Below, in pieces: positions 22,292-33,971 of a DNA stretch of 64,000 nucleotides. The translations under genes and the position numbers were made by a program. This DNA is from Isoetes taiwanensis (taxonomy: Eukaryota; Streptophyta; Lycopodiopsida; Isoetales; Isoetaceae), in NCBI GenBank assembly GCA_021234155.1, contig JAJEKV010000020.1, forward strand, positions 6,244,563 through 6,308,562, in the 5' to 3' direction. Under the pieces are notes generated by a model that saw only the letters and a list, made by a program, of their open reading frames with translations, searched no databases and had not been told where the DNA came from. Within the stretch, counting starts at the first letter, position 1. The number at the start of each line of letters is the position of its first letter.

Positions 22292-24220
22292 ATGGAGAAT
22301 ACTCAATTTGTTACTCTTCTGGCTGAAATAACAACGTTATGAAAAAGTTGCCCATACTATATTGTATATAAAATTGCTTGAGTTTTAAACAGGGTGATTT
22401 TTCGCCCATATAAGTTTCAACAAAGAAAAGAATTTGATTTAACATCCCTTGACAATAATTCCATTATGCGGCACATCAGTATGAATTAATGATAAATACT
22501 TGGTCTGCTATGGCTCCACTATGTCACTTGGTTGTTGGGCTGAAAGCATCACGAGGTATACATTATCCTTAACTTATAGTTGGATTGCCATTGAAATTTA
22601 TCGCAGTGGTTTGGAGATGTATAGGTTGCCAAGTCAATCCATATTAGTTAATATTCTCACCTACAAATCTTCATGTTGTAGATGGGTCTATATTTCTCTG
22701 TTCTCTTTGTGATGTTTCTAAACTGTCACGATTTCATCAATTGGTATAATCCTAATGGGAGCAACAAGACTATGGACCCATACAGAATCTGCACCAAAAC
22801 TAATTCTGCACAGCTCTATGACTTGCTGCCTTGTTGTGCATGAAGTTGATGCCAACTAAATGGATGCATTTAGAGCACTCTGTAAGCTCATCATTTCAGG
22901 CACAATATAGTCATTATGCATTTACATAGTTCGTGAGTCATTCTCATTGCAACAGACATTGTGTCGCAGGTTTTATTTCTCCATGTTGCAAGAGGTTCGA
23001 TTTCTCACGTATATGAACTCTATATGCTCCAACATGAGAAATGGTTGCGGAAGCTGGGCAATGTCAAGCATCCGCAATACTTCAACCCTATATTCAATTT
23101 ATAACTATATGTTTTTAAGATAGTGGCGTTGTTTTGAAAATTGTGAGAGTTACAACTTAGAGAACTAACATAGATCACCATGCACAAATGCTTCTACGAG
23201 TATTGCAGATAAGGGAACATTTGATCGCAATCAATGTCGCAAATTTAATACAGTAAATCTAGATTGCATATTTTAAAGCCTTCACCTAAAACACTTCTCT
23301 ACACAACATATCGCAAAATAAAGCATGCCTCGAACTATTGGCAGCACCAGTAGATGTAGCTGTCACTGCTTTAGAGAATGATAATGCAAGGTCTCTACTG
23401 TATTGTGTGTAGCAAGTCCTCCATTAAGTTCAACATAACAGAAACATGAAACTTGGAAACTCGCCATGTTTAGTTTTCCAATATGTAGTTTGAGTTTCCA
23501 AATATGTAATACAAAAGCATGATTTGATTTGATATAAGCAAAGGACAATGGAAGCTCAGAACAAATATAGTTGTCTATCTTCATCTAATGCTAAGATCTT
23601 CAAAATATATTCACAAGTGCAAATATAGATTTCAGATGTTTGTGAAGTTGAATTTTTTGTCCCATTTCTTCCAAAGGCCTCCAAATCTCTCATCCACAGA
23701 TCAAATAACACATAACCAATATTGCTCTTTCCACCATGATTTTCAATAAAATGCCCTTCATTTCACTTATTCATCCCCCTTACAATTTTTGGCTCCCAAG
23801 AAGTATAAATATAAACTACATCATACAACTTTGCAAAAACAAAGCCATTAATTCTATGAATCTATAAATTCTAAATAAAAAACAAACACAACAAATTTAA
23901 GCAATTTTCTTCAGATTTAAGCAATTTTCTTCACTAAGTACTATGTTGCTATGTAATCATATCAATCTGCTTCACGCCATGTCCCAATCCAGAAATGTCT
24001 TTTTTTCCATTATGTTAGGTTATATAGTTTGAAGCCACTACATTGTGCAAGCCAACACATGCATGCATTGATTATTAAGAGTAGATAGAGTTATGTTGAA
24101 GGGCTAAATTATGGTAACCTAATGTGGAGCATCTTTGTGCATTGCTCCTTCCATTCCTTTCTTGGTTCCTTCTTCAAATATAGCTATACATTGCATATAT
24201 GTCTACATAAAATTGTATTT
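22292..24220. other. Intergenic DNA
   Basis: No gene, RNA or terminal-repeat element was recognised. Short ORFs here lack domains. Confidence 0.4.
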
Positions 24221-24221
24221 A

Positions 24222-24251
24222 TGCCCGGCAACGCCGGGCACCCGTTACTAG
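24222..24251 (+). mobile_element. Helitron 3' terminus (hairpin plus CTAG)
   Basis: A perfect 7-bp hairpin GCCCGGC-AAC-GCCGGGC (24223-24239) is followed 8 bp later by CTAG (24248-24251) and then T. A short GC-rich hairpin shortly before a terminal CTRR and insertion before T are the diagnostic 3' end of Helitrons. The 5' end and body were not delimited. The bases right after (TTCTTATCTTCTTTTTTAAA) could be the TC start of another Helitron, which is speculative. Confidence 0.7.
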
Positions 24252-24296
24252 TTCTTATCTTCTTTTTTAAAATGGAAGGGTGTTGGGTTTTGTGCC

Positions 24297-24330
24297 GGAA
24301 CGCCGCATGTAACGCCGCATGCGGCGTTCC
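24297..24330. repeat. GC-rich perfect palindrome
   Basis: AACGCCGCATGCGGCGTT (24311-24328) is a perfect palindrome in an AT-rich region, extended to GGAACG..CGTTCC if the half-copy at 24297-24308 is used. No element boundary could be tied to it. Confidence 0.6.
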
Positions 24331-25845
24331 CTGGCGTTCCCCTCCCGCTTGCGGGTGCTCTTGCGGGACGCAGCTGGCAACATTAATTGCCAGTTTTTTG
24401 AAATGGACGAGGTTTTCGATGCTCCCAGCTCTACGAATTTGCATACTCCTCTCTATCTTCTCTTTTGGCACTCCCGGCTATGGTAGACGCTCTTCTTTTT
24501 TGGCATTCCTGGCTATGGCAGAAGCTGGCGTTCATCACAGGTAAGGTTTTAGATCTGCCGTAACCATTCCGCTATGGATTGAGTTTTCATGATTTTCAAG
24601 TTCCACCTAGGCATTATACTGGCAATGGCAGTTCAGCTTTAAGCTTAGCAATGGCACAGAGGACTATTCTGGCGACTGGCAAACTAAGGCGAGCATTGGT
24701 AAAAGCATGTTTCCGCTTACTTCCCAGCTGGGGTCTTCCATTCGAAGATTTACAGAAGTGCTTATTGATATTTGAACTAAAACGGTAAAATTTATTGCGG
24801 CATTCAACATAATCCGACTTAAGTGTCTGGTTATGGGATTTATATTCTGCTAGAGCGTCCATTGCAACGGTATTGCCCAGCTGTTATATCTAAACTTGAT
24901 CGTCTTTATCAATGGAGTTACAGAGGTTGTTACGAGCAAAACAAACATCTAACGTCTTCACCATTTCCCATAAGGTAACTTCTTCATTATCGGACATGTT
25001 TAATGCTAATTTTGCACGCAGCCATGGATTTTACTGAATCTTTGTTGTTGCCATACTCCGTTTATTGCAGATATTTTGGGTTTAGGCAAGTTATTATTTC
25101 CAGGTGCATAGGCAACAACTTCGCGCTAAATCCAGGTCACAACAGTAATTTTTTTCCAAAGGATCTTTTTGCTCTTAACTTTCTTTGTATTCCTCTTTCT
25201 CCTTCATCTTCTATCCTGTACAGGAACAAATAGAAGCATTCATGTGAACATTGCAGTGTGTAATGCCATCATTTGAGGCATTGTACAAGATCGGATTTTT
25301 GGAGCTACTTTTGGCATGGGAGCTTTCAATTTTCTCCAAGTGTAAACATTGACATCTGTTTGTTCTATGGCAGTTATTCTGGTTGAGCTTCTATCAACAA
25401 GTAGCAAATGTTGTTTATCAAGGGGCCTTGCCTTCTACATTTTCCAGCAGGCTTTCATTTATTTTAGGCTATTGGTTCTTTTACATGCACCCTGTGTTTT
25501 GCTCTGATCTGAAATACTATGTGCTGCAATTTATTCTATTGTTGTTTTAATTGATGGTAAGCTATGATTTCAAGCATTTTTTAGTTGCTTAGTCATATTT
25601 TTTTTAGCTTTACCTAATAATTTCATGTTCTGCTTTCTGCAGCTACATATAACTAGGCAAGCAGGGAGGAACATCCGTCAGAAAATGTTTCTGATCAGCT
25701 TTGTTGGAGGTGGAATCTTGGCTTCATAATTTGATTGTGTTTTGGATACTTTGGCTTCGTACTACTGCATGTTTTAATTTGTTGGACTAGGAAATTTTTG
25801 CATGAAGTTGTTTGTGTTATATCATTTTCTTCCATAGTGTTACCT
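24331..25845. other. Unassigned plus-strand DNA with gene-like splice signals
   Basis: Short open stretches are followed by good donor sites, e.g. GGCGTTCATCACAG|GTAAGG near 24540, but none of the encoded peptides is recognised. The stretch directly follows a Helitron end, so it could be a captured gene fragment. I do not call a gene. Confidence 0.3.
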
Positions 25846-25849
25846 GTTT

Positions 25850-26208
25850 CATTTAATTGAGTATGTTGTCTTCTTTACGATTTGGCTCATCTTCATTGTT
25901 TGCAGGTCAGGATGATCCATTTGTTTTTCATTTGTTGCATTTGAACACGTGTTCCAACTTATTTCTCCAGGTAATGTCTTTTTCATCTACTTAAGTACAT
26001 TGCAAAACATTTTTTTGGGCATTTGTAGCATCCAGTTTCATTTAATTGAGTATGTTGTGATTTGGCTCATCTTCATTGTTTGCAGGTCAAGATGATCCAT
26101 TTGTTTTTATTTGTTGCATTCGAACATGTGTTCCAACTTATATCTCCGGGTTGTCTTTTTCATCTACTTGAGTACATTGCAAAACATTTTTTTGGGCATT
26201 TGTAGCAT
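25850..26208 (+). repeat. Tandem duplication, about 185 bp twice
   Basis: The unit from CATTTAATTGAGTATGTTGT through TTGGGCATTTGTAGCATC occurs at about 25851-26031 and again at about 26038-26207, with small indels (TCTTCTTTAC present only in the first). Confidence 0.85.
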
Positions 26209-27798
26209 CATCCCTTGCTATTGCCAATGGCATACATATGCTTTTTGTAAACATCGTGGGCGTGGATAGATTCTATTATAAGAGTCATGTAGCATCTATC
26301 TAGCAGCAAGTAGGGATCATAAATTGTATATAATAGTTGTAAGGATGCGCAAGGATCATATTGTATAGGATAGGAAGGATATTACTACAAGAATTTTGGA
26401 ATTTGTTGTAACTCTCCATTGTAAAGCTTTGGTATGTTTTCTGACATCTCATACCATAGGCATACATGGTGTCTGCTGCATTCAACATTTTATTTCATGC
26501 CTCAGAATCACATGGAATAGCTCTAAATCATGGATATTGGGAACATGGGCATAATATATTTAATATTTTGAAGTACACAACAATGAACATATATCTCTGA
26601 AGTATGGATGTACATTATTGATTCGTATTTTTGTCATCTACTCAAACACTTAGTCGATCTGAGAGAGGCATATGATCATTTGGGCCTCCACTTTGTTTAG
26701 CATACCATAGCAAGTAGAAAGAAAATCACAAATTAATTAGTTATTCTACTATTTATTAAATTGTGAAAGATGATCTAACAATATAAAGAAACAAAATTTG
26801 CACCAATTTAAGCTCCCTAGAAGAGTTTTTAGACTCCAATGACATAAACACAACTTATATAATGTCAAGTAGTGTGTTTGAATTTCAAGTTCCTTCACGT
26901 ATACTACCAGGTTTTCTTTTAGTCTATATGGAGGCAATAATCATTCTCCCTATTTGGATGGACGCTTTTATAATGGATCTATTCTGCTAATCATGGGTTT
27001 CACCTCCCTCCATTGACTATTGTGCTTATACCTGGCATCCAACATGAGAAGAAGGCAAAAAGTAGTTTTAAAGCAACAAGTGGTTAATTTGCAAATGCCA
27101 TAAGTTGCCCTAAACCCTAAATCATCATCCAAGATGTTTATTTCAACGTGTAGCTTTTGATACCTCTTAATTTTTATCATTAGAGACAAAGTAATGATAC
27201 CTATAGATTATCCCTTTTCTTGGCAATAGAATTTAATGCTATGCAAGAGGTAAGTGTAGGATTAAAGCCTACACGCTTAGATGTCCATATAGAGTATGCA
27301 TGTTTTCTTCCTCCATATGTTTTTTTCTTTCTTTTTTCTGTAAGTCCTAATGTTTTCTTCCTACTTAAATACAAGGTCCACTCTTTCATCCTTTTCCTGA
27401 ATGCCCATTCTCCATTCCAGTTAAACATTGATCATGCAAAGTACCCATCACGTCTTATACTCCATTCCACCTACATGATAAATCGTACAATATCTTATTC
27501 GTACATGCAAACTCCATTAACTCTACCGATTTAATACATCCACGATTAATGCATAGCATCGCTAGACACACATGAATCGGCCACATGGAAAGTATTAGCA
27601 AAGATGGATGAACCTTCAAAGGTCCAATTACATTTGAATCAATCCCTTTATAGATCTAATCGGAGAATTAACTATCCAAGTCAGAGGCATGATACAAATG
27701 TATTCCATTTCACACATGCATCCCAACCTATCCCATCACATCATATTCTACTCTGCACAGTCCATTATATATGCCCATTCGACATGCCCATGACTAAT
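26209..27798. other. Intergenic DNA (probable Helitron body upstream of 27827)
   Basis: No gene recognised. Since a Helitron 3' end closes this stretch at 27827, part of it is expected to be the element's body, but no Rep/helicase coding and no 5' TC end could be identified, so the element is likely non-autonomous. Confidence 0.35.
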
Positions 27799-27827
27799 GC
27801 CCGGCATCGCCGGGCACACGTTTCTAG
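27799..27827 (+). mobile_element. Helitron 3' terminus with empty-site support
   Basis: Hairpin GCCCGGC-ATC-GCCGGGC (27799-27815), then ACACGTTT and CTAG (27824-27827). The DNA that follows (TTAGTATTC..) is paralogous to 60257 onward, where the sequence is CACATTCTGATTAGTATTC without a Helitron. The junction A|TTAGTATTC in that copy is the A|T site into which Helitrons insert. Confidence 0.8.
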
Positions 27828-28578
27828 TTAGTATTCTTTTTAATGCATGAAATAAAGAAAAGACTAAGATCACGTGAAGACATGTATATGTTCATCAGAA
27901 AATGTATGTTGTACACAATTGTTCTCAAAGTAATGCATGTTATATGTTTTGAATGTAAATGTATGCTTTATGACTGAAAGATAAAATAAGAGGTTTTTTT
28001 TTTTCGAAGGACGTCAGACTTTATTAATAACACTCCAACATAGTACATAATACAATGCAAAGATAGGAATGGAAAACCCAGCGAACAATCAGATCCAACT
28101 GAGCAGGGCCACCCGTCTAAGCATGACAATATAATGCAGTTCACACTATTTTCCTCTCCTACAAAGAGAAGAATAATATATAATCATATTTTTAAAAAAG
28201 TTACTTTAACCAGGTCGAACTTCCACATCCATAGAATCATTAACAGCAACTTGATATGCTCCCTTTTGTCTCAACATTGAATCAGGGACATCCACTATAA
28301 CAATCGTACATATATTGGAGCTACAGAGTGAACCAACGCAGATTGAGGAGCCGAGCTATTTTTGCGACGTGCAAGTTTCTTCAGGCGTGGAGTAGACCAT
28401 CCTTCTTCCAATAATTCTTGCTTCTGAGCAATGTCCTGAGGACGAGAGTGTTGATCCTCATTAAGAGGGTCTACTGATATATATTGAGACAGAGGTGCAA
28501 TAGAAGAAGGCGATAGTGCAGAAATAGCTAAAGAAGGCACAGGGGTTGGTAATACTGGCGGATTAACTAGTGCAGAGG
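27828..28578. repeat. Duplicated segment (paralogue of 60258-60440) with a poly(A) retroposon inserted
   Basis: 27828-27990 and 28570 onward align with 60258-60430 and 60431 onward. The 580 bp between (27993-28575) is absent from the other copy. It begins on the plus strand with T(13) followed by TCGAAGGACGTC and TTTATTAATA, which on the minus strand is an AATAAA-bearing end with poly(A). The insert is thus a minus-strand retroposon; a minus-strand 81-codon ORF at 28295-28540 is unrecognised. Confidence 0.65.
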
Positions 28579-28834
28579 CAGATCTCAGACAAAAAGATCA
28601 TCTACCACATAAAGCAGATGGTTGGGGATATTGTTCCATCACCTACTCCAATTTCTGATTTTGACTGGTTGTTGAATAACAAACCCTACTACAAGGTCAG
28701 TATCATTTATGATTTTCTCAATTAAAATGCAAACATGTTAAATCAACATCTTACTGGAACCTTGATTTAGAGATCTCAAAATGTCTGATTGCTAGTGTGT
28801 GGAATTCCTATTCTTCTAAGAAGATTTCTTTCTT

Positions 28835-29335
28835 CATTGCAGAAGAGCATATCGGATAAGCACAGAACAGTAAGAGAGTTCCAAGTAGGGGATAACGTTT
28901 GGCTAAAAATAAAGGTCAAACAAGCGAAGCTCCACATCGACAATTGTAAGAAGCTTGCTTCAAGGTGGGTTGGACCATTTAAAATAGTCAAAAGAGAAGG
29001 TAACCAATCCGACAAATTGGACTTACCAGCAACTTGAAAATCCACAAAGTTTTCCACGTAAGTCTTCTAAAGGGGTGCACTCCTAGTCCAGAGGAAGTTT
29101 TGGACACCCCAGCATTACTGGAAATGATCGATGAACAACTTGAAATTGTTGCAAAAGTCCTTCTTGACAGATCTTACAAAAAATAAGGTGGTCACAATTT
29201 CTCCAATACCTAGTCAAATGGAAGCACTTGCCTGTCGAAGATGTGACATGGGTACTACAATCAGATCTCAAGAAGTAGTAGCTACAATAGGTGAGTGGAA
29301 GGTAGATTAAAGTCTACTCTCCGAACATGTAGCAG
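28835..29335 (+). pseudogene. Ty3/gypsy integrase tail and chromodomain remnant
   Basis: Reads [23 protein letters not shown].. SRWVGPFKIVKREGNQSDKLDLPA, then, out of frame, the IHKVFHVSLLK and chromodomain parts up to about 29280. It matches residues in the tail of the intact pol at 1800-2260. A frame break near 29030 and a stop before the chromodomain end it. The same remnant is found at 60660-61150. Confidence 0.85.
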
Positions 29336-29430
29336 GGGGTTCCATGGGGATTTGATATGGATGTAAAAATAACAATTTTTAAAACCATAGACCATATATC
29401 CCTAAAATAATTGAATGGGTTGTTATAAAA

Positions 29431-29433
<3 letters not shown>

Positions 29434-29496
<63 letters not shown>
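29434..29496. repeat. (TA)n microsatellite
   Basis: About 31 TA units in a row following an A tract. Confidence 0.95.
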
Positions 29497-29498
<2 letters not shown>

Positions 29499-29519
29499 TT
29501 CAAGATAAAAAATAATTAC

Positions 29520-29607
29520 ATTAGCTCACTGGGTATATTGGTTAAAGTAGTCTTATTAATACATTAAATTATTTTGGTAGAGGTTCGAGCCCCCGTATTT
29601 TATTTTC
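29520..29607 (+). repeat. tRNA-derived SINE-like sequence
   Basis: TAGCTCACTGGGTATATTGGTTA looks like a Pol III A-box region and GGTTCGAGCCCCC (29581) is a near-perfect B box. Spacing fits a tRNA with a variable arm, but no acceptor stem is present. It follows the TA microsatellite directly. Confidence 0.5.
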
Positions 29608-29619
29608 TAAAATCTTAGA

Positions 29620-31012
29620 CACATACTCAAATTATGAGAGCGAGGCATTGGTTTGAGGATTGATCTATACGGTTGGCAAATTATCCGATGCATAAAGTTT
29701 TGGCAATGGTGGGCCTAAAAAGAGGGGTTAGGGTTTGAATTTTTTTGTTGTTGCATGCAATCCAGTGGTTCTATGATAGAAAGTTGTGGCGTGTGTCGCC
29801 TGAGCATGGGGGTGTGACGTTTCACGTATTTATATGCTATACACACAAATACATGATATGTCACCATGAATACTTAATGGTGTATTAATTATTCATATTA
29901 TTAATTAACAAGGTAGGTTAGCTAAATATTAATTAAAAGCCAAGTATGCTAAATTATTCACAATTAGTTATTAACTATGTTAATTAATTGTTAATAATTT
30001 AGTTTAAGGGATGCCATCTGGCCCAAATCGATTGGGCAAGGTAGAGCTGGTAACTTGGGTCATCCGAATTGGGGCAAATTGGGGTGGAAGCCCAACGTTC
30101 CATGTATTTATATGCCATATGTACAAATACGTGGAACGTCACAACGGGCGGCCAGATCCGGCAGAGAAGAAAACCAATCCAGATAGGTCGGATTTGTGGC
30201 AACGGGGGTGCCTGATAGGCCGCAGGATCAATTACGAAGGTCAAGAAGCGAAGAAAGGAGAAGAACAGATTTGGGATTTCCGGAAGAACAGAGCTGGCTT
30301 TTGGTTTTTGCTGCTTGCAGCTATGCTCTAGGTTTTCCGCTGCTGCAGAGGAAATTTTCATCCGGCTTTGATCTTTCGTTCCAGAATCATCAATTCTAGA
30401 TGCGCATCTGTATTTTCTGAATGATTTTTCCTCATGGTTCATGTCTCTAGTCTTCAATCCATCGCTATGCATTATCTTGATGGCAGATACTTGATTCTCC
30501 CGTGATCTCTATTATTCGTAACTACAGATACTTGATTTTTCTATCATACCTTTGGTTCTCTGAACCAAGCATTTTTGTACAGCATTGTTGCCGTTTCCCA
30601 TCTTTGAAACTCGTCAATGCCATGCCACATTCATTATGACCAAAAACTACAATAGAATTCTATGCTTTGTTTTGCATCTCCGACAAAATGCTCCCATTTT
30701 CTAGTATCCATAGAAAATACCTACTTTTGGAGGGATCTATCAAAATTTCAAGAGCAGGTCTTATGAATTTTGTTCATGTGCTTATGTGGCACTGAAGAGG
30801 ATCTGGAGAGGCTCAGAGCTGATGAAGAGGTTCCGGAGAGGTTCAGAGGTGGACGAGCGCTTCCGATTGCAAAAATTTTTCCTCTTTTTGCAATGATTTG
30901 TGGCCTTGTATTTTCCATTTCTATATGTATTTTCATACATATATACATATGCAGGGGAGCACTCAAGTATACGTGGATGTGAGGTGTATATTTGTGGACC
31001 CTAGTGTGGCAC
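29620..31012 (+). repeat. Dispersed repeat, copy 1 (partner 32520-33240)
   Basis: Starts around ACATACTCAAATTATGAGAGCGAGGCATTGG and ends around TGTATATTTGTGGACCCTAG. The partner at 32520-33240 is in direct orientation and lacks two internal blocks: the 331-bp insert at 29813-30143 and about 300 bp at 30190-30490. Both copies share the block GAAGAGGTTCCGGAGAGGTTC. The nature of the repeat is unknown; no terminal repeats were found. Confidence 0.75.
29813..30143. mobile_element. 331-bp LTR-like insertion bounded by TGTGACGT..ACGTCACA
   Basis: The insertion splits copy 1 of the dispersed repeat; copy 2 reads GAGCATGGCGGGTGGCC at the same place. The termini equal those of the chromovirus LTR, and each end carries a subterminal hairpin around CACGTATTTATATGC / GTACAAATACGTGG. 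Best reading: a short solo LTR or TRIM. The flanks (GGGGG and ACGGG) only partly match as a 5-bp duplication. Confidence 0.6.
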
Positions 31013-31614
31013 ACGGCGTGAGTAGCCAAGTCTCTATGGCAACATTTTTCTAAGTTTTACTAAAAGTAATGCACGTAATTACTAAATAATTCTAGCTAAC
31101 CTTTTTTACTACAATGAATTTGCTTTTTGCTACTTTTGATGTACATTTGAATTTATTTTACTAGGAATAGTAAATATGATCGTGGATTCGAACACACTGA
31201 AGATGGTTTCCCAATAACAACGCAGCATGTTCTAGACAAAACATATGCATGCTATCAATAAGTGTGCAGCCTTAATCACATTTTACATATAAAAACAACT
31301 AGCCATTCCATGATACAACATAACTGGGGTAACCAAGCTACCTCATTGTGGGGACAAAATTCGGCAAAGCACTTATGTCCTGGTCCATCCCCATTTATTG
31401 AAGTCATTATTGTGATGATGGATGCCTCTCCCACCGTTTCCTTTTGTTTAAGCGAAAGGGAACGGGTGGACCGCATGAGTTTCTTGTGTTGTTACTACAT
31501 TCCTTGGACAAAACTCTAATCCATTGTAATCCTGATTTTCTATGCCAGGAACCAGTTCTAATTTTTGGAGGGTAGGGTTTTTTCCGTATCTGCATGAAAA
31601 CAGTTGGGATCAAA
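31013..31614. other. Intergenic DNA downstream of the GH5 exons
   Basis: I looked on the minus strand for the remaining GH5 exons (an NEP-type acid/base motif and the nucleophile Glu) and did not find them. No other gene is supported. Confidence 0.45.
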
Positions 31615-33971
31615 TCAAATAAATATTATATATAATACTACTACTACTAAATTGGAATGTTGATATACTAACTTTTTGATGAGAAAGTTCATTGTGTCAA
31701 GTGTCTTAGCTCGTGGACCGAAACCATGACTATATCCAAGAAAATGCATTGATCCATAAGGAGATTTTGCCCCAACAACTTTAGGATTTTCATTCCAAAA
31801 TTCTTGTCTTATTATCAAATCTAACCCATCTTCTCCATCTCGATACCCTAGACTAGCTTGAAGGCTGATAATGATTTTGATGTTGTATCGTCTACAAGGC
31901 CAAGTTGCAAGAGCATAAAAATAAAAGAAAAAGAGGAGTTTAGAATTAGATTTAAAAATGAATGATACCTTGCCCAACAGAAAGCACTTTCCAAATATTT
32001 TGAGGCTCCTTCTACAAAAGGAGCTGGAGAATCTATCATCCACCATCCTACCGGAATTTTAACTACTCTTATTTGCTTTTGAGCAAATTCCATGAAGAGC
32101 TTTTCATTGACATAAGACTCCCAATGTTCCTGGTTAATAAACAAATTACTATTGACATATCAAAGAAAGTGATAGTCTTTACATATGCAAATGCTATAGT
32201 AGAAGAGTCCAGCTATGAGTTCAAATTTCTAGTATTAAATTTGAAGTATGACTAATAAGTGATAAAAAGGAAATATTCAAAATAATTACTCTAAATGTTT
32301 TCCCAACATAGCTATTATTGTCTATATCCTACATTACCCACTGACAAGAATGTATATGTGTATCATCATTGGAATAGGTTAAAAAAATGGACTTGACTCA
32401 CATTGATGATATTATAGTCAACATAATATCAACGACCTCAAGAAAAGCAAAATTATGGGCACTTAGACCATCTTGGCAGAAACGCCTCATCCAAATAGCA
32501 ATCTATGGAGGCATGGGTGACGCTCACATACTCAAATTAAGAGAGTGAGGCATTGGCTTTAAGATTGATCACTAAGGTTGACAAATTAGCTAGGCATAAG
32601 GTTTTGGCAATGGTGGGCCTAAAAAGCGGGGTTAGGGTTTGATTTTTTTTTTTTTGTTGCACGCAATCTAGTGGTTCTATGATAGAAAGCTGTGGCATGT
32701 GTCGCCCGAGCATGGCGGGTGGCCAAATCCAGTAGAGAAGGAAACCAACCCAGGTGGGTCGGATTCGTGATGGCAGATACTTGATTTTTATGTCATACCT
32801 TTGGTTCTCTAAACCAAGCATTTTGTACAACATTGTTGCCATTTTCCATCTTTGAAACGTTTTAATGCCTTGCCACATTCACTATAACCAAAAACTACAG
32901 TAGAATTCTATGCTTTGTTTTGCATCTCCAGCAAAATGCTCCCATTTTCTAGTATCCATCGAAAATATCTACTTTATGAGGGATCTACCAAATTTTCCGG
33001 AGCAGGTCTTATGAATTTTGTTCGAGTGGCGCTTATGTAGCATTGGAGAGGATCCGAGAGGATCAGAGCTGATGAAGAGGTTCCGGAGAGGTTCAGAGGT
33101 GGACGAGCGCTTCTAATTGCAAATTTTTTTCCTCTTTTTGCAATGGTTCGCGGCCATGTATTTGTCATTCCTATACGTAATTTCATATGTATATATGAGG
33201 TGTGAGGTGTATATTTGTGGACCCTAGATGTGGCATATTTGTAGGAATATGTCAAAATCCAATGAACCTTAAAAAACAGTAAGGAGTGTGCAATAAGGAA
33301 GGAGTGGCTTTAGGATTGATATAATTAGGCTTTTTAAGTGCACGAATCATGTACTTACTAAAATAGGTACGAATTAGTTTTTGTACCTTGAGAATTTTGG
33401 ATGCTGCTTCTTGACCATAGCCGTTAACAAGCTGAAACTCCCCACCGAGTGATGATACGATGGTCATTTCGAAAAGGGCAGGATCATTGTCGGACCATAC
33501 TTCTTCTATCGACGAAGATGCTATGACAGATCCATCTTCTTGTACCTGGTGAGATACAATTGCAAAATGAGACCCAATCAAAGTAACACATGCTGATGTC
33601 TGAGTACCTGAAGAAGGCGATGATCACTCTGTGGTTTGAAATGTACTTGAAATGTGTCTGTATCAGATTGGGGATTTGGGCTTACAATGATTTCGTGGGT
33701 CTCATTTTCGAATACCCAAGGAATTTGAATTTCGGCCCTGGTCCTCGAATATGGAAAAAACCTTTCGTATGGTGGCGCCAAAGCTAGGTATACCAAAACT
33801 TGAAACCTGTGATTGGCACACATCGTGAAAAAGGCATAAACACTTGCCAATCTTACTTACCTTGAATTCCTGCGCCTGCGATCTGAGATCCTTGTCTGCC
33901 CTCAACAATTTGCCATTAACTGACAGGTACTTTTGGAGCTTGACGGACTTCAATATGAAAACAGTTCCATC
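31615..33971 (-). pseudogene. GH5 glucan 1,3-beta-glucosidase-type exons (fascin-like domain and start of the barrel), truncated
   Basis: Exon 3 (DGTVFILKSVKLQKYLSVNG) and exon 4 (LWR.., then SPNPQSDTDTFQV in a shifted frame) match the fascin-like beta-trefoil of plant GH5 proteins. Exon 5 has DPALFEMTIV and GEFQLVNGYGQEAASKIL; exon 6 has IRVVKIPVGWWMID and PAPFVEGASKYLESAFCWA; exon 7 has NIKIIISLQASLGYRDGEDG and TLDTMNFLIKK. In active enzymes the exon 7 motif is VIIDLHAAPGSQNG; here His is replaced by Gln. The frame ends soon after, before the acid/base Glu (NEP motif) and the nucleophile. The intron at 32130-33386 contains a dispersed repeat. Enzyme activity is excluded; a decoy or decay reading both fit. 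Confidence 0.75.

Noticed and set aside
24122-24544. 140-codon plus-strand ORF across the Helitron end
   Set aside because: It runs through the Helitron hairpin and the palindrome, so it cannot be one ancestral gene.
29581-29593. tRNA gene at the perfect B box
   Set aside because: No acceptor stem or cloverleaf can be drawn; kept only as SINE-like.
30011-30472. Overlapping ORFs of 106 and 157 codons on opposite strands
   Set aside because: Both lie across the 331-bp insertion boundary and the dispersed repeat; no domain is visible.
29620-33240. The two dispersed-repeat copies as LTRs of one element
   Set aside because: They lack TG..CA ends, PBS and PPT, and the interior between them contains GH5 exons.
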